DNA from: JAFLCM01 sp964510955
GTDB taxonomy: Bacteria > Planctomycetota > Phycisphaerae > Phycisphaerales > UBA1924
Reading direction: 5' to 3'
Assembly: GCA_964510955.1 (NCBI GenBank)
Contig: CAZEDW010000004.1
Span: 93,116 to 157,115 of the forward strand
Length of the DNA: 64,000 nt
This document shows, in pieces, positions 8,747 through 15,401 of this stretch; position 1 is the stretch's first letter; each line of letters opens with the position of its first letter. A program made the position numbers and the translations under genes. The notes beneath the pieces were generated by a model, which worked only from the letters and a program-made list of their open reading frames with translations, searched no databases and was not told the origin of the DNA.

Positions 8747-9937
8747 ATGGAGCGCCGGGAGCGGGTAGGCAGCAAGTTCAAGCGGCTTGCAACCCGGTGT
8801 AAACGGGCGTGCTACGTCCTGATCGCGGCGAGCGTGGTGGCACTCTTTGGAGGCCTCGTTCTGCTTGGTGGCATTCAAGGCTACGGCGCGATTGGGATTA
8901 TTCTCAGTTTACTGTTTCTGACCCTCGCGTTGATTGCGGGCCTGGTTGGGTTGGTTGTGGGGGGCACCGGCGTTACGCTGGCACCTGAGCGGCCGACCGG
9001 CTCAGTGGGTTATTGCGTGACGCCACTGGCGGCGCACGGACTCGATCCGGCGGAGCCGGGCGTCGAGTCTGAGATTGCTCTCGCGCTTGGAAAGCGAGGA
9101 AATGACAGCTCTGTACAGCTGCCGTCGGATCCCGGTGAAGTGGTCCGGTTGATCGAGCGACTTGGAGCGCTTGGCCCGTGGAGCCCGCGCGAGCAATCCG
9201 CAGTTTGGACGATGTTGGTAAAGGCGATCTCGGAGCAGCATCCGCACCTCCCGAGTTTCGTCCGACTGGAGCGGGCGAATGCGTTGCTGGGCGGCGGCGT
9301 GCCGCGAATCCGGCTCGCGTGGGGGCTCGACCCTCAATGCGCTTTGAATACCGCGAAAGGCCTTGGCCGAAGACTTCGTCAAACCGCGGTGGACGCCGCG
9401 GGCGCACGCTTGTCCGGGGTTGGAGAGCGGGCGATTGTCTTGGTGGCCAAGCTCGGCGCGGCGGGCATTCTCGTGACGAAGGTTTTGCATGTGTTCCTGG
9501 CCGGTTCGACGACTCAGACCAAGCAGTCCATCGCAGGATGGGCGCTGGTGGTAATTCTCGTCGGGGGGTTCTTCGTTGGTCTCCGATACTTCCTGAAATG
9601 GCGGCGTGTTCGTGCGGCGAGTTGGGACGTCGAGCTAGTTTCGAGCGGGTTTCATGCTCGCAAGCGATCCGATCCGCTGAGGCCGGTGTGCCGCGTGGAC
9701 GCCGAGCGGTGCTGGGTGATCGTGGCGGCAGACCCGGATTATCGCGGCGAACTGAAAGCACCGAGATGTACGTGGCTCTTTCTGTTCCCGGACGAGCCGG
9801 GGTCGCTCGAGGCTAGCGGCTTTGATCCGAGTGGCACGCCATGGGAAACGGGGCTGCGCCAGATGTCGGAGGCGGTCAGGTTGGCTGCTTCCAATGGACT
9901 GAGCGATGATGCCGTTGACGAGCGGGAGCGTGCGTGA
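8747..9937 (+). CDS. Hypothetical membrane protein
   Basis: I do not recognise this 396-residue protein. Two hydrophobic helices lie near the N-terminus (about residues 22-45 and 50-72) and two more in the middle (about 230-250 and 260-280), leaving a soluble segment between them and a C-terminal soluble region of about 110 residues. No catalytic motif is evident. Codon use is more mixed at third positions than in trpS, with many T- and A-ending codons, which suggests foreign origin or weak selection. It lies alone between trpS and a repeat-rich gap. Confidence 0.65.
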   Translation: MERRERVGSKFKRLATRCKRACYVLIAASVVALFGGLVLLGGIQGYGAIGIILSLLFLTLALIAGLVGLVVGGTGVTLAPERPTGSVGYCVTPLAAHGLDPAEPGVESEIALALGKRGNDSSVQLPSDPGEVVRLIERLGALGPWSPREQSAVWTMLVKAISEQHPHLPSFVRLERANALLGGGVPRIRLAWGLDPQCALNTAKGLGRRLRQTAVDAAGARLSGVGERAIVLVAKLGAAGILVTKVLHVFLAGSTTQTKQSIAGWALVVILVGGFFVGLRYFLKWRRVRAASWDVELVSSGFHARKRSDPLRPVCRVDAERCWVIVAADPDYRGELKAPRCTWLFLFPDEPGSLEASGFDPSGTPWETGLRQMSEAVRLAASNGLSDDAVDERERA

Positions 9938-10293
9938 GTGCGCGTTCGTGCAGGGTGCATCGGAGCGGAACCTGTGAAAGCGGATCGTGTCGCGAGGCTT
10001 CTCCGCGAGCGGTGCAGCGTCAGTTGGGTTGACAGCGGATGTCGGTTCCTCCGCCGCGCTTGGGCGGCTTTTCACACCCCGGCCTTCCACGGGTTCCGCG
10101 CCGCCGCATACGGCGTCGCCTCACCCGTGGCCACACACCTGCGCCCCGTTGGGGCGTGGAACGGCGCGCGGCGCGGCACTGCGCGGAGCGCGGGACGCAT
10201 CGGTCGCCCGTTTCACGGGCTCGGTGTGTTGTCCCGACTTTCCAGCGGCTGCGCCGCCGGCAACCATCGGCGGGCCCGTTTCACGGGCCTGGT
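9938..10293. other. Gap without a gene; holds a hairpin repeat cluster
   Basis: No protein-coding signature in either strand: overlapping Arg-rich frames run through it in several phases. The second half is a dense set of inverted repeats, described separately. No promoter or terminator with a T-run was seen. Confidence 0.6.
10087..10287. repeat. Planctomycete-style intergenic hairpin repeat cluster
   Basis: Four inverted repeats follow each other. CCACGGGT (10087-10094) pairs with ACCCGTGG (10123-10130), and inside it CGCCG pairs with CGGCG around a 4-base loop. CGCCCC-GTT-GGGGCG lies at 10142-10156. CCCGT-TTC-ACGGG occurs twice, near 10209-10221 and 10275-10287. From memory, similar CCACGGGT...ACCCGTGG plus CCCC...GGGG elements are common between planctomycete genes; that recollection is not checked here. 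Confidence 0.7.
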
Positions 10294-11235
10294 TTACGGC
10301 CCACGCCCTCCCCGCCGATGCAGCGGCGGGAAGCCCTCGCGCTCCAGCACCTCGGCGCAGGTCGCGAACCTGCGTGTGGAGAGCAGGCTGCGGAGTTTGC
10401 CCTCGGTGGTCTTCATGCCGGTGTAGCACTTGAAGCGGCGTTTGAGCGGCATCGGCACGCGCGGGCAGTCGGGGTCGAAATCGCGGGGGTGCAGGTAGAT
10501 GACCACCGGGATGCTGTTCTTCTCGAACTGCTTTAAGCCGCGGTGGATGAGCCACCTGGGGAGGAAGCGCATGTAGCCGCCGCCGGAGAAGGGGATGGGG
10601 GCGGGGCCGTAGCGCTGGATGCTCATGGGGAGCTCGGGCATGACGCGGCCCGAGGGTGTGGTGATGTCGTGGGCTTGCTGGGGGCACGGGTAGCCGCCGT
10701 GGCCGCGCGGGGCGGGGAAGAGGGAGGCGTCGTAGGTGAGGCCGAGGTCGAGCATGACGTCGAAGGCCCACTCGGTGCCGGGTGTGATGGAGAACGAGGG
10801 GGCGCGGAATCCGTGGATGGGGGCGCCGATCTGATCGGAGAGGACATCGATGGAGCGCTTCATGTCCTTGCGGAACTCTTCCGGCGAGAGCTCGTAGACC
10901 TTGCGGTGCCAGTACGAGTGCGTGGCGACCTCGTGCCCGGCGGCGTGGGCGGCCTTTGCGATCTCAGGGTACTTCTCGGCGACCCAGCCGAGCATGAAGA
11001 AGGTGGCCTTGTGCCCCCCCCCGGAGTATTCACCGACGAGATCGATGATCCAGCGGGTGCGCTTGACGACGATGGTGGGCCAGGAGTCCCACTTGGCGGG
11101 GTCGGCGACCGCTTCGATCTCGACCATGTGGAACCAGTCTTCTATGTCGAATGACAAGGAATGGACGAGTTCAGAGGTCTCACCGTGGAGACGCGGCGAG
11201 CGCGGAGATGGGGATTGGGGGACGGGTTGGTTCAC
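10294..11235 (-). CDS. Polysaccharide deacetylase, DUF3473/XrtA-locus type
   Basis: Carbohydrate esterase 4-like enzyme of 313 residues, presumably N-deacetylating an exopolysaccharide during export. The N-terminal catalytic strand LSFDIEDWFHM holds the Asp, and FFMLGWVAEKYPEIAKAAHA followed by GHEVATHSYWH holds the metal-binding His pair. RAPSFSITPGTEWAFDVM and FSGGGYMRFLP are typical of the PEP-CTERM-locus deacetylase subfamily with C-terminal DUF3473 (IYLHPRDFDPDCPR). The start is GTG overlapping the upstream stop by 4 bp (GTGA). The first 20 residues are encoded by a copy of the local repeat, so an internal TTG just before SFDIEDWF is an alternative start. Confidence 0.9.
   Translation of the reverse strand: MNQPVPQSPSPRSPRLHGETSELVHSLSFDIEDWFHMVEIEAVADPAKWDSWPTIVVKRTRWIIDLVGEYSGGGHKATFFMLGWVAEKYPEIAKAAHAAGHEVATHSYWHRKVYELSPEEFRKDMKRSIDVLSDQIGAPIHGFRAPSFSITPGTEWAFDVMLDLGLTYDASLFPAPRGHGGYPCPQQAHDITTPSGRVMPELPMSIQRYGPAPIPFSGGGYMRFLPRWLIHRGLKQFEKNSIPVVIYLHPRDFDPDCPRVPMPLKRRFKCYTGMKTTEGKLRSLLSTRRFATCAEVLEREGFPPLHRRGGRGP
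11178..11216 (+). repeat. Junction repeat, copy A
   Basis: Sequence beginning CACCGTGGAGACGCGGCGAG, one of several copies of a 35-40 bp element found at gene junctions of this locus. This copy lies inside the first codons of the deacetylase gene and is in opposite orientation to that gene. Confidence 0.6.
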
Positions 11236-11609
11236 TTGGCGCGGGACTCGGCGAAGTGTTGGTTGATGCTCGTCGCCATCTCGTTTGCCATTGTGGCGGC
11301 GACGAAAGCAAAGAGTCCAAAGACAAGTGTCTTGACAATCAGACCGGGGATGGACTCGCGCCGCAGGCCCGTTGCGATCAGCAGTGACAGGAAGAACATC
11401 ACCGTGGCGACGACCGTGCTAGTGGTAGATGGTGCTTCCCATACTCTGCCTTTCCTGGACGAGGGAGCGGGCAGTAACGCCGCGAGGGACAAGCTGAAGA
11501 GCGCGATCTCCAATAGCCACGCCACGGCGCGGAACATCTTCGTGCGCCAGCCGCGACGTGCCGTACCGGCTGCCGCCGCGGACTCGGGTTGGGCTGGCAT
11601 TTTGATCAT
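11232..11609 (-). CDS. Small membrane protein of the exopolysaccharide locus
   Basis: Protein of 125 residues with three hydrophobic helices: AVAWLLEIALFSLSLAALLP, TVVATVMFFLSLLIATG and GLIVKTLVFGLFAFVAATMA. I do not recognise a family. The position between a formyltransferase and the deacetylase, with a 4-bp GTGA overlap to the latter, ties it to exopolysaccharide assembly. A GAGGGAG sequence from the junction repeat sits upstream and may serve as ribosome binding site. A second ATG three codons in is an alternative start. Confidence 0.65.
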   Translation of the reverse strand: MIKMPAQPESAAAAGTARRGWRTKMFRAVAWLLEIALFSLSLAALLPAPSSRKGRVWEAPSTTSTVVATVMFFLSLLIATGLRRESIPGLIVKTLVFGLFAFVAATMANEMATSINQHFAESRAK

Positions 11610-11618
11610 GTCGACTTC

Positions 11619-11654
11619 ATGACTCCCTCGGCTTCCTCCGCGTTCCGCGATTGG
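11619..11654 (-). repeat. Junction repeat, copy E
   Basis: On the minus strand this reads CGCGGAACGCGGAGGAAGCC followed by GAGGGAGTCATG. It fills the space between the formyltransferase stop and the small membrane protein start and supplies a purine-rich stretch in front of the latter. Confidence 0.6.
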
Positions 11655-12464
11655 TCAATAGAAGCGATGGCCGTTGGTGCGGAAGCGGCGGACGTCTTCG
11701 GCGGTTGGTGTGCCGAAATGGGTCAGCTGGGAGGCGTCGTTCGGCATGGTGGGGCATTCGACGCCCTTGGCCGCGGCCTCTTCGACGGTCTTCACGCACT
11801 CGAGGATTGCTTCCGCGGCCAGATCCTTCGACCGGGCCATGATGTCCTCGAGAGTGTCAAACGAATGAATGCGGTACTTCTTCTGGACAACGATGGGGCC
11901 GTTGTCGAGCTTGGCGTCGACGAAGTGGACGCTCACGCCGCCTTCTTTCTCGCCGTTGGCAAGGGTCCAGAAGCTGGGCATGAGACCGCGGTACTTCGGC
12001 AGGAGCGCCCCGTGGCAGTTGACGATGCCGTACTTCGTCTGCTCGCGGAGTTTCTTGCGGTAAAGCTGGGTGCCGGAAATCGAGACGATGAACTCGACGC
12101 CCTTCTCGCGGAGGTGGGCAAGGAACTCCTCGGAGTTGACGTCGCAGGGGCCGGTGACGGGGACGCCGTACTTCTTCGCCACGGCCCTGATCGAGTAGCA
12201 CTTGCGGGTTGAGCCGAGCACGCCGTTGACCAGCTTGCCCATGAGCTTGCACCACGCCTGCTGCCAGCACTTGCGGAAGAAGTAGACGGGCCCGTAGATG
12301 CGGTAGAAGTCGCCAAGGGTCTGGAGGAAGGTCTTCTTGGCCTGGGTGATGGGCTGCAGGTTGATGCCTGCGGTGGAATCGGCGTAGTCACGCAGGTACT
12401 TGTCCAGCACCTTGGTGAGGAGGGCGCCCTCATCTTGGATGAACACATACTTGGTCAGTGTCAT
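11655..12464 (-). CDS. Formyltransferase family protein
   Basis: Protein of 269 residues related to the N-terminal domain of methionyl-tRNA and UDP-sugar formyltransferases, which use 10-formyltetrahydrofolate. The signature NCHGALLPKYRGLMPSFW contains the Asn-His pair, and GVSVHFVDAKLDNGPIVVQK with its Asp is the second family hallmark. The first 90 residues are not typical of tRNA formyltransferase. Set in an exopolysaccharide locus, it probably N-formylates an amino sugar (inference). The ATG at 12464 is chosen; an upstream extension would run through the repeat element and looks non-coding. No strong ribosome site is visible. Confidence 0.82.
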   Translation of the reverse strand: MTLTKYVFIQDEGALLTKVLDKYLRDYADSTAGINLQPITQAKKTFLQTLGDFYRIYGPVYFFRKCWQQAWCKLMGKLVNGVLGSTRKCYSIRAVAKKYGVPVTGPCDVNSEEFLAHLREKGVEFIVSISGTQLYRKKLREQTKYGIVNCHGALLPKYRGLMPSFWTLANGEKEGGVSVHFVDAKLDNGPIVVQKKYRIHSFDTLEDIMARSKDLAAEAILECVKTVEEAAAKGVECPTMPNDASQLTHFGTPTAEDVRRFRTNGHRFY

Positions 12465-12473
12465 GATTTTGTT

Positions 12474-12512
12474 TTCACCGCGGAGACGCGGAGGACGCTG
12501 AGAGGGATGTTG
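12474..12512 (+). repeat. Junction repeat, copy C
   Basis: Reads CACCGCGGAGACGCGGAGGA then CGCTGAGAGGGATGTTG. It lies upstream of the formyltransferase start and faces copy D about 70 bp away in inverted orientation. Confidence 0.65.
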
Positions 12513-12576
12513 TGTGGAAGCTGGCTGTCGGACTCGGTTGGTATCAGGGAAGCACTTGAGAAGATTCAAGACCCAA

Positions 12577-13854
12577 TCATGATCCCCTCCGCGAACTCCG
12601 CGCCTCCGCGGTGATTCCTTCTTCAACGATGGAGCAGAACCGCCCGCACAGCGCCGACTTGCTCATCTCTTGGTCGATGTACGCCTTTGCCTTCCGCCCC
12701 ATGTCGGCGAGCTTGTCCTTTGGCATGGCGGCGATCTCGCGGAGGGTTTTCACGGCGCCGTCGATGTCGCCGTGCTTGATGTGCCAGCCCACGCCGTGGT
12801 CCTTGATGATGTCGCTGGCGTGGCAGGGGTCGGGGGCGACCAGCAGGATCGGCCTGCCGACGGCCATGGCGCCGTAGATCTTGCAGGGGTGCACCACGCC
12901 CACCACGTCGTTGCCCACCGTCACAAGGTGCACGTCCGCCGCGCTGAGCGAGTAGGCGAGGTCTTTGAACGGCTGGTACGGCATCGAGCGGATGTTCGCG
13001 GGCTTCTGCTCGGCGATGGTCTGGTCGACTTCCTTCTTGCCCACCCCGCCGCCGATGAACATGAAGAGCGTGTCCTTGTCGCGGGGGTCGGACTGCATGG
13101 CGAGCCCGGCCTTCAGGACGGTGGTGACGGGGGTCGAGTAGCCGTGGTTGCCGGAGTACATGAAGACGAAGTGGCCGTTGAGGCCGTGCTTCTCGCGGAA
13201 CCAGTTCTTCTCGTGCGGGATGTCGTCGAGGGCCTCTTCGTGCGGCCAGGGCGGCATGATGGTGACCTTCGCCTTGACGCGCTCCGCCTCCGCAGGCGAT
13301 AGCTTCCTGTAGAGCCTGTCGGCCATGAACCTGTCCAGCGGAACCACCTGGGCTGAGCGGCGCAGCACGAACCGCTGCAGGGCGTTGAGCATCTTGGCGG
13401 CGAAAGAATCCGCCCTCATCTTCCCCAGCTCGATCATCTGGTCGGGGTTCAGGTCCATCACCCAGTAGGTGATGGGCACCCCCCGCAGCGAGTGGGCCAG
13501 CCCGGCCGCGAAGCCGCACATGGGGGGCGAGGTGCTGACCAGGATCTTCTTCAGCCCGCCGGTGGTCAGCCCCGCCCAGATGCAGTGCATCATGAAGATG
13601 AGCATGGCGGTGGCGCGGATGGGGATGGACTTCTTGCCGAAGCTGGACCAACGGACGCGGTGGACGTCGACGCCGTCGCGCTTCTCGTAGCGGTCGTACT
13701 TGATGGTGGGGTCGTCGTAGCCGCGGTCGGCGGTGATGACCTTGACGCGGTGCCCGCGCTTGACCAGCTCGGCGGCCACGTCGTGCATGTGCTGGCCGAC
13801 GCTGGCGGGGTCGGGGGGGTAGACCTGGGAGAGGATGAGGATGGTGTCGGACAT
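12577..13854 (-). CDS. Glycosyltransferase family 4 (WbuB/WcaI-like)
   Basis: GT-B glycosyltransferase of 425 residues transferring a nucleotide-activated sugar to a lipid-linked glycan. The N-terminal domain begins ILILSQVYPPDPASVGQHMH, then DVAAELVKRGHRVKVITADR, typical of WbuB-like enzymes. The C-terminal donor domain has FMYSGNHGYSTPV, and the late segment VVGVVHPCKIYGAMAVGRPI holds the Lys and the nucleotide-sugar-binding region. The last residues (EARSSRRGS) are encoded by junction repeat D, so the natural C-terminus may have been extended by repeat insertion. It is separated from the epimerase gene by a terminator. Confidence 0.88.
   Translation of the reverse strand: MSDTILILSQVYPPDPASVGQHMHDVAAELVKRGHRVKVITADRGYDDPTIKYDRYEKRDGVDVHRVRWSSFGKKSIPIRATAMLIFMMHCIWAGLTTGGLKKILVSTSPPMCGFAAGLAHSLRGVPITYWVMDLNPDQMIELGKMRADSFAAKMLNALQRFVLRRSAQVVPLDRFMADRLYRKLSPAEAERVKAKVTIMPPWPHEEALDDIPHEKNWFREKHGLNGHFVFMYSGNHGYSTPVTTVLKAGLAMQSDPRDKDTLFMFIGGGVGKKEVDQTIAEQKPANIRSMPYQPFKDLAYSLSAADVHLVTVGNDVVGVVHPCKIYGAMAVGRPILLVAPDPCHASDIIKDHGVGWHIKHGDIDGAVKTLREIAAMPKDKLADMGRKAKAYIDQEMSKSALCGRFCSIVEEGITAEARSSRRGS
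12579..12618 (-). repeat. Junction repeat, copy D
   Basis: On the minus strand it reads CACCGCGGAGGCGCGGAGTT then CGCGGAGGGGATCATGA. It overlaps the last codons and stop of the glycosyltransferase gene. Confidence 0.65.
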
Positions 13855-13861
13855 CTCTATT

Positions 13862-13893
13862 AACCGCGGCTCCGCGGTGCATCAGCCCGCGGT
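13862..13893 (-). repeat. Junction repeat, partial copy F
   Basis: On the minus strand CACCGCGGGCTGATG is followed by CACCGCGGAGCCGCGG, a doubled partial version of the junction repeat just upstream of the glycosyltransferase start and directly after the terminator T-run. Confidence 0.5.
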
Positions 13894-13931
13894 GAAAAAA
13901 ACTGAGCCGATGCTCTCTGGAACATCGGCTC
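13894..13931 (-). terminator. Rho-independent terminator after the epimerase gene
   Basis: On the minus strand a perfect 9-bp stem GAGCCGATG / CATCGGCTC with a 10-base loop is followed by AG and seven Ts. It lies 39 bp past the epimerase stop and before the glycosyltransferase, so the downstream genes need their own promoter or read-through. Confidence 0.9.
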
Positions 13932-13969
13932 GTTGGGTTTGTTCGATTGCTTCCTGACGACTGTCAGGC

Positions 13970-14962
13970 TCAGACCGGCGACGCAGCCCCGGCCTTGATC
14001 TCGTCGTAGATCCAGGCGTAGGTCTTGGCCATGCCGTCCTTGAGGCGGATGGACGGGGCCCAGCCGAAGACCTCCTTGATACGGGTGTTGTCGCTGTTTC
14101 GGCCGTTCACGCCCTTGGGGGCGTCGAGCTTGTAGCGGCGGTTGAGCTTGACTCCGGCGATCTCCTCGGCGATCGAGACCAGGCCGTTGATGGTCACCAG
14201 CTCGTCGGAGCCGAGGTTCAGCGGCTCCTTGAGGGTGTCGGAGTCGGTGAACATGCAGATGCCCTTGACGCAGTCGTCGATGTACATGAACGAGCGGGTC
14301 TGGTTCCCGTCGCCCCAGATCTCGATGTCGAGCTTGCCCGAGAGCTTGGCGTTGATGACCTTGCGGCAGATGGCGGCGGGGGCCTTCTCGCGACCGCCGT
14401 CCCAGGTGCCGAAGGGGCCGTAGACGTTGTGGAAGCGAGCGACGCGGGTCTGGAGGCCCCAGTCTTCACGGAAGTGGCGGCACATGCGCTCGGAGAAGAG
14501 CTTCTCCCAGCCGTAGCCGTCCTCGGGCAGCGCGGGGTAGGCGTCCTCTTCCTTCAGGGCCACGACGTTGGGGTTCTTCTGCTTCTCGGCGTTGTAGACG
14601 CAGGCCGAGGAGGAGTAGAAGAAGCGCTTGACCTTGGCCTCCTTGGCGGCCAGCAGCATGTGCGTGTTGGTGAGCACGCTGAGCATGCACAGGGCCTTGT
14701 TGTTCTCGATGAAGCCCATGCCGCCCATGTCGGCGGCGAGCTGGTAGACGCGGTCGGCGCCCTGGCACGCCTTCTTGCAGTTGTTGAGGTCCTTGAGGTC
14801 GAGCTGGAAGTTCTCGGCGTCGCGGTGGACCTGGTACCACTCGTCCATGGGCTTGATGTCCGCGACGCGGACGCGGTAGCCCTGGGAGAGCAGGTGCTTG
14901 GCAAGGTGGCCGCCGATGAAGCCGCCGCCGCCGCCGACAACGCAGAGTTCGTTTTTCGCCAT
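13970..14962 (-). CDS. GDP-mannose 3,5-epimerase
   Basis: Extended short-chain dehydrogenase/epimerase of 330 residues that would convert GDP-D-mannose to GDP-L-galactose. The Rossmann glycine motif is GGGGFIGGHLA. The resemblance to plant GDP-mannose epimerase is unusually close: LAADMGGMGFI, FFYSSSACVY, RFHNVYGPFGTWDGGREKAP and GDGNQTRSFMYIDDCVKGI. The catalytic residues are all present: Cys120, Tyr149, Lys153 and Lys192, with the same spacing as Cys145/Tyr174/Lys178/Lys217 in the Arabidopsis enzyme. It is the first gene of the minus-strand exopolysaccharide set and should supply an activated sugar for the glycan. A GAGAGGA ribosome site precedes the ATG. Confidence 0.9.
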   Translation of the reverse strand: MAKNELCVVGGGGGFIGGHLAKHLLSQGYRVRVADIKPMDEWYQVHRDAENFQLDLKDLNNCKKACQGADRVYQLAADMGGMGFIENNKALCMLSVLTNTHMLLAAKEAKVKRFFYSSSACVYNAEKQKNPNVVALKEEDAYPALPEDGYGWEKLFSERMCRHFREDWGLQTRVARFHNVYGPFGTWDGGREKAPAAICRKVINAKLSGKLDIEIWGDGNQTRSFMYIDDCVKGICMFTDSDTLKEPLNLGSDELVTINGLVSIAEEIAGVKLNRRYKLDAPKGVNGRNSDNTRIKEVFGWAPSIRLKDGMAKTYAWIYDEIKAGAASPV

Positions 14963-15401
14963 GGGTCTTGAATCCTCTCTCGCCTCGTTTGAGGCTCGGC
15001 GTGGCCCGGGTCGAGACCCTGTCTCGGGTCCGGGGTGTGGCCTTGGGTTCCAGGGAGATTTGTCGGATCAATCCGGCCCGCGCTGTTGGCGGGCGCCGGG
15101 AACGGTGTTGGTTGATATCCGCCGGTGCCGACGGCGCGGGCGGGGAACTGATGCGGACCTTGACTGCTCGGGCTTGCCCGTCCCGAGTCAGCGTGGGGGG
15201 GGAAAGAATAGCACCTCGTCCCGTTCCGACCAACGTCCGGCACGGGCCGGTGATACGAGGCAGGCGACGCCAAAGTTCGTCAGGACCGGGAATGCTCGCC
15301 CCGGCACTGTGCGTTGTCCGAATAAACAGGATCGGCGCCCCGGGGAACCCCGGCAGCGAAGCATTGGCAGGACGGGCCCGGGCGTTTGATCGGATGATCC
15401 G
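14963..15401. other. Divergent intergenic region of the exopolysaccharide locus
   Basis: The gap separates the minus-strand epimerase from the plus-strand flippase. I see no gene in it. A possible minus-strand promoter is TTGGTC (15228-15233) and TATTCT (15205-15210) with 17-bp spacing, about 240 bp before the epimerase start. A small inverted repeat CTCGGG...CCCGAG lies near 15168-15188. No plus-strand promoter stands out. Confidence 0.4.

Noticed and set aside
9938..10536. Arg-rich plus-strand frames after the orphan membrane gene
   Set aside because: Three overlapping frames in different phases run across palindromic repeats and the antisense of the deacetylase; none has a domain or ribosome site.
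12465..12626. 54-residue N-terminal extension of the formyltransferase
   Set aside because: It is encoded by the junction repeats and unrelated spacer; the family-like sequence begins at ATG 12464.
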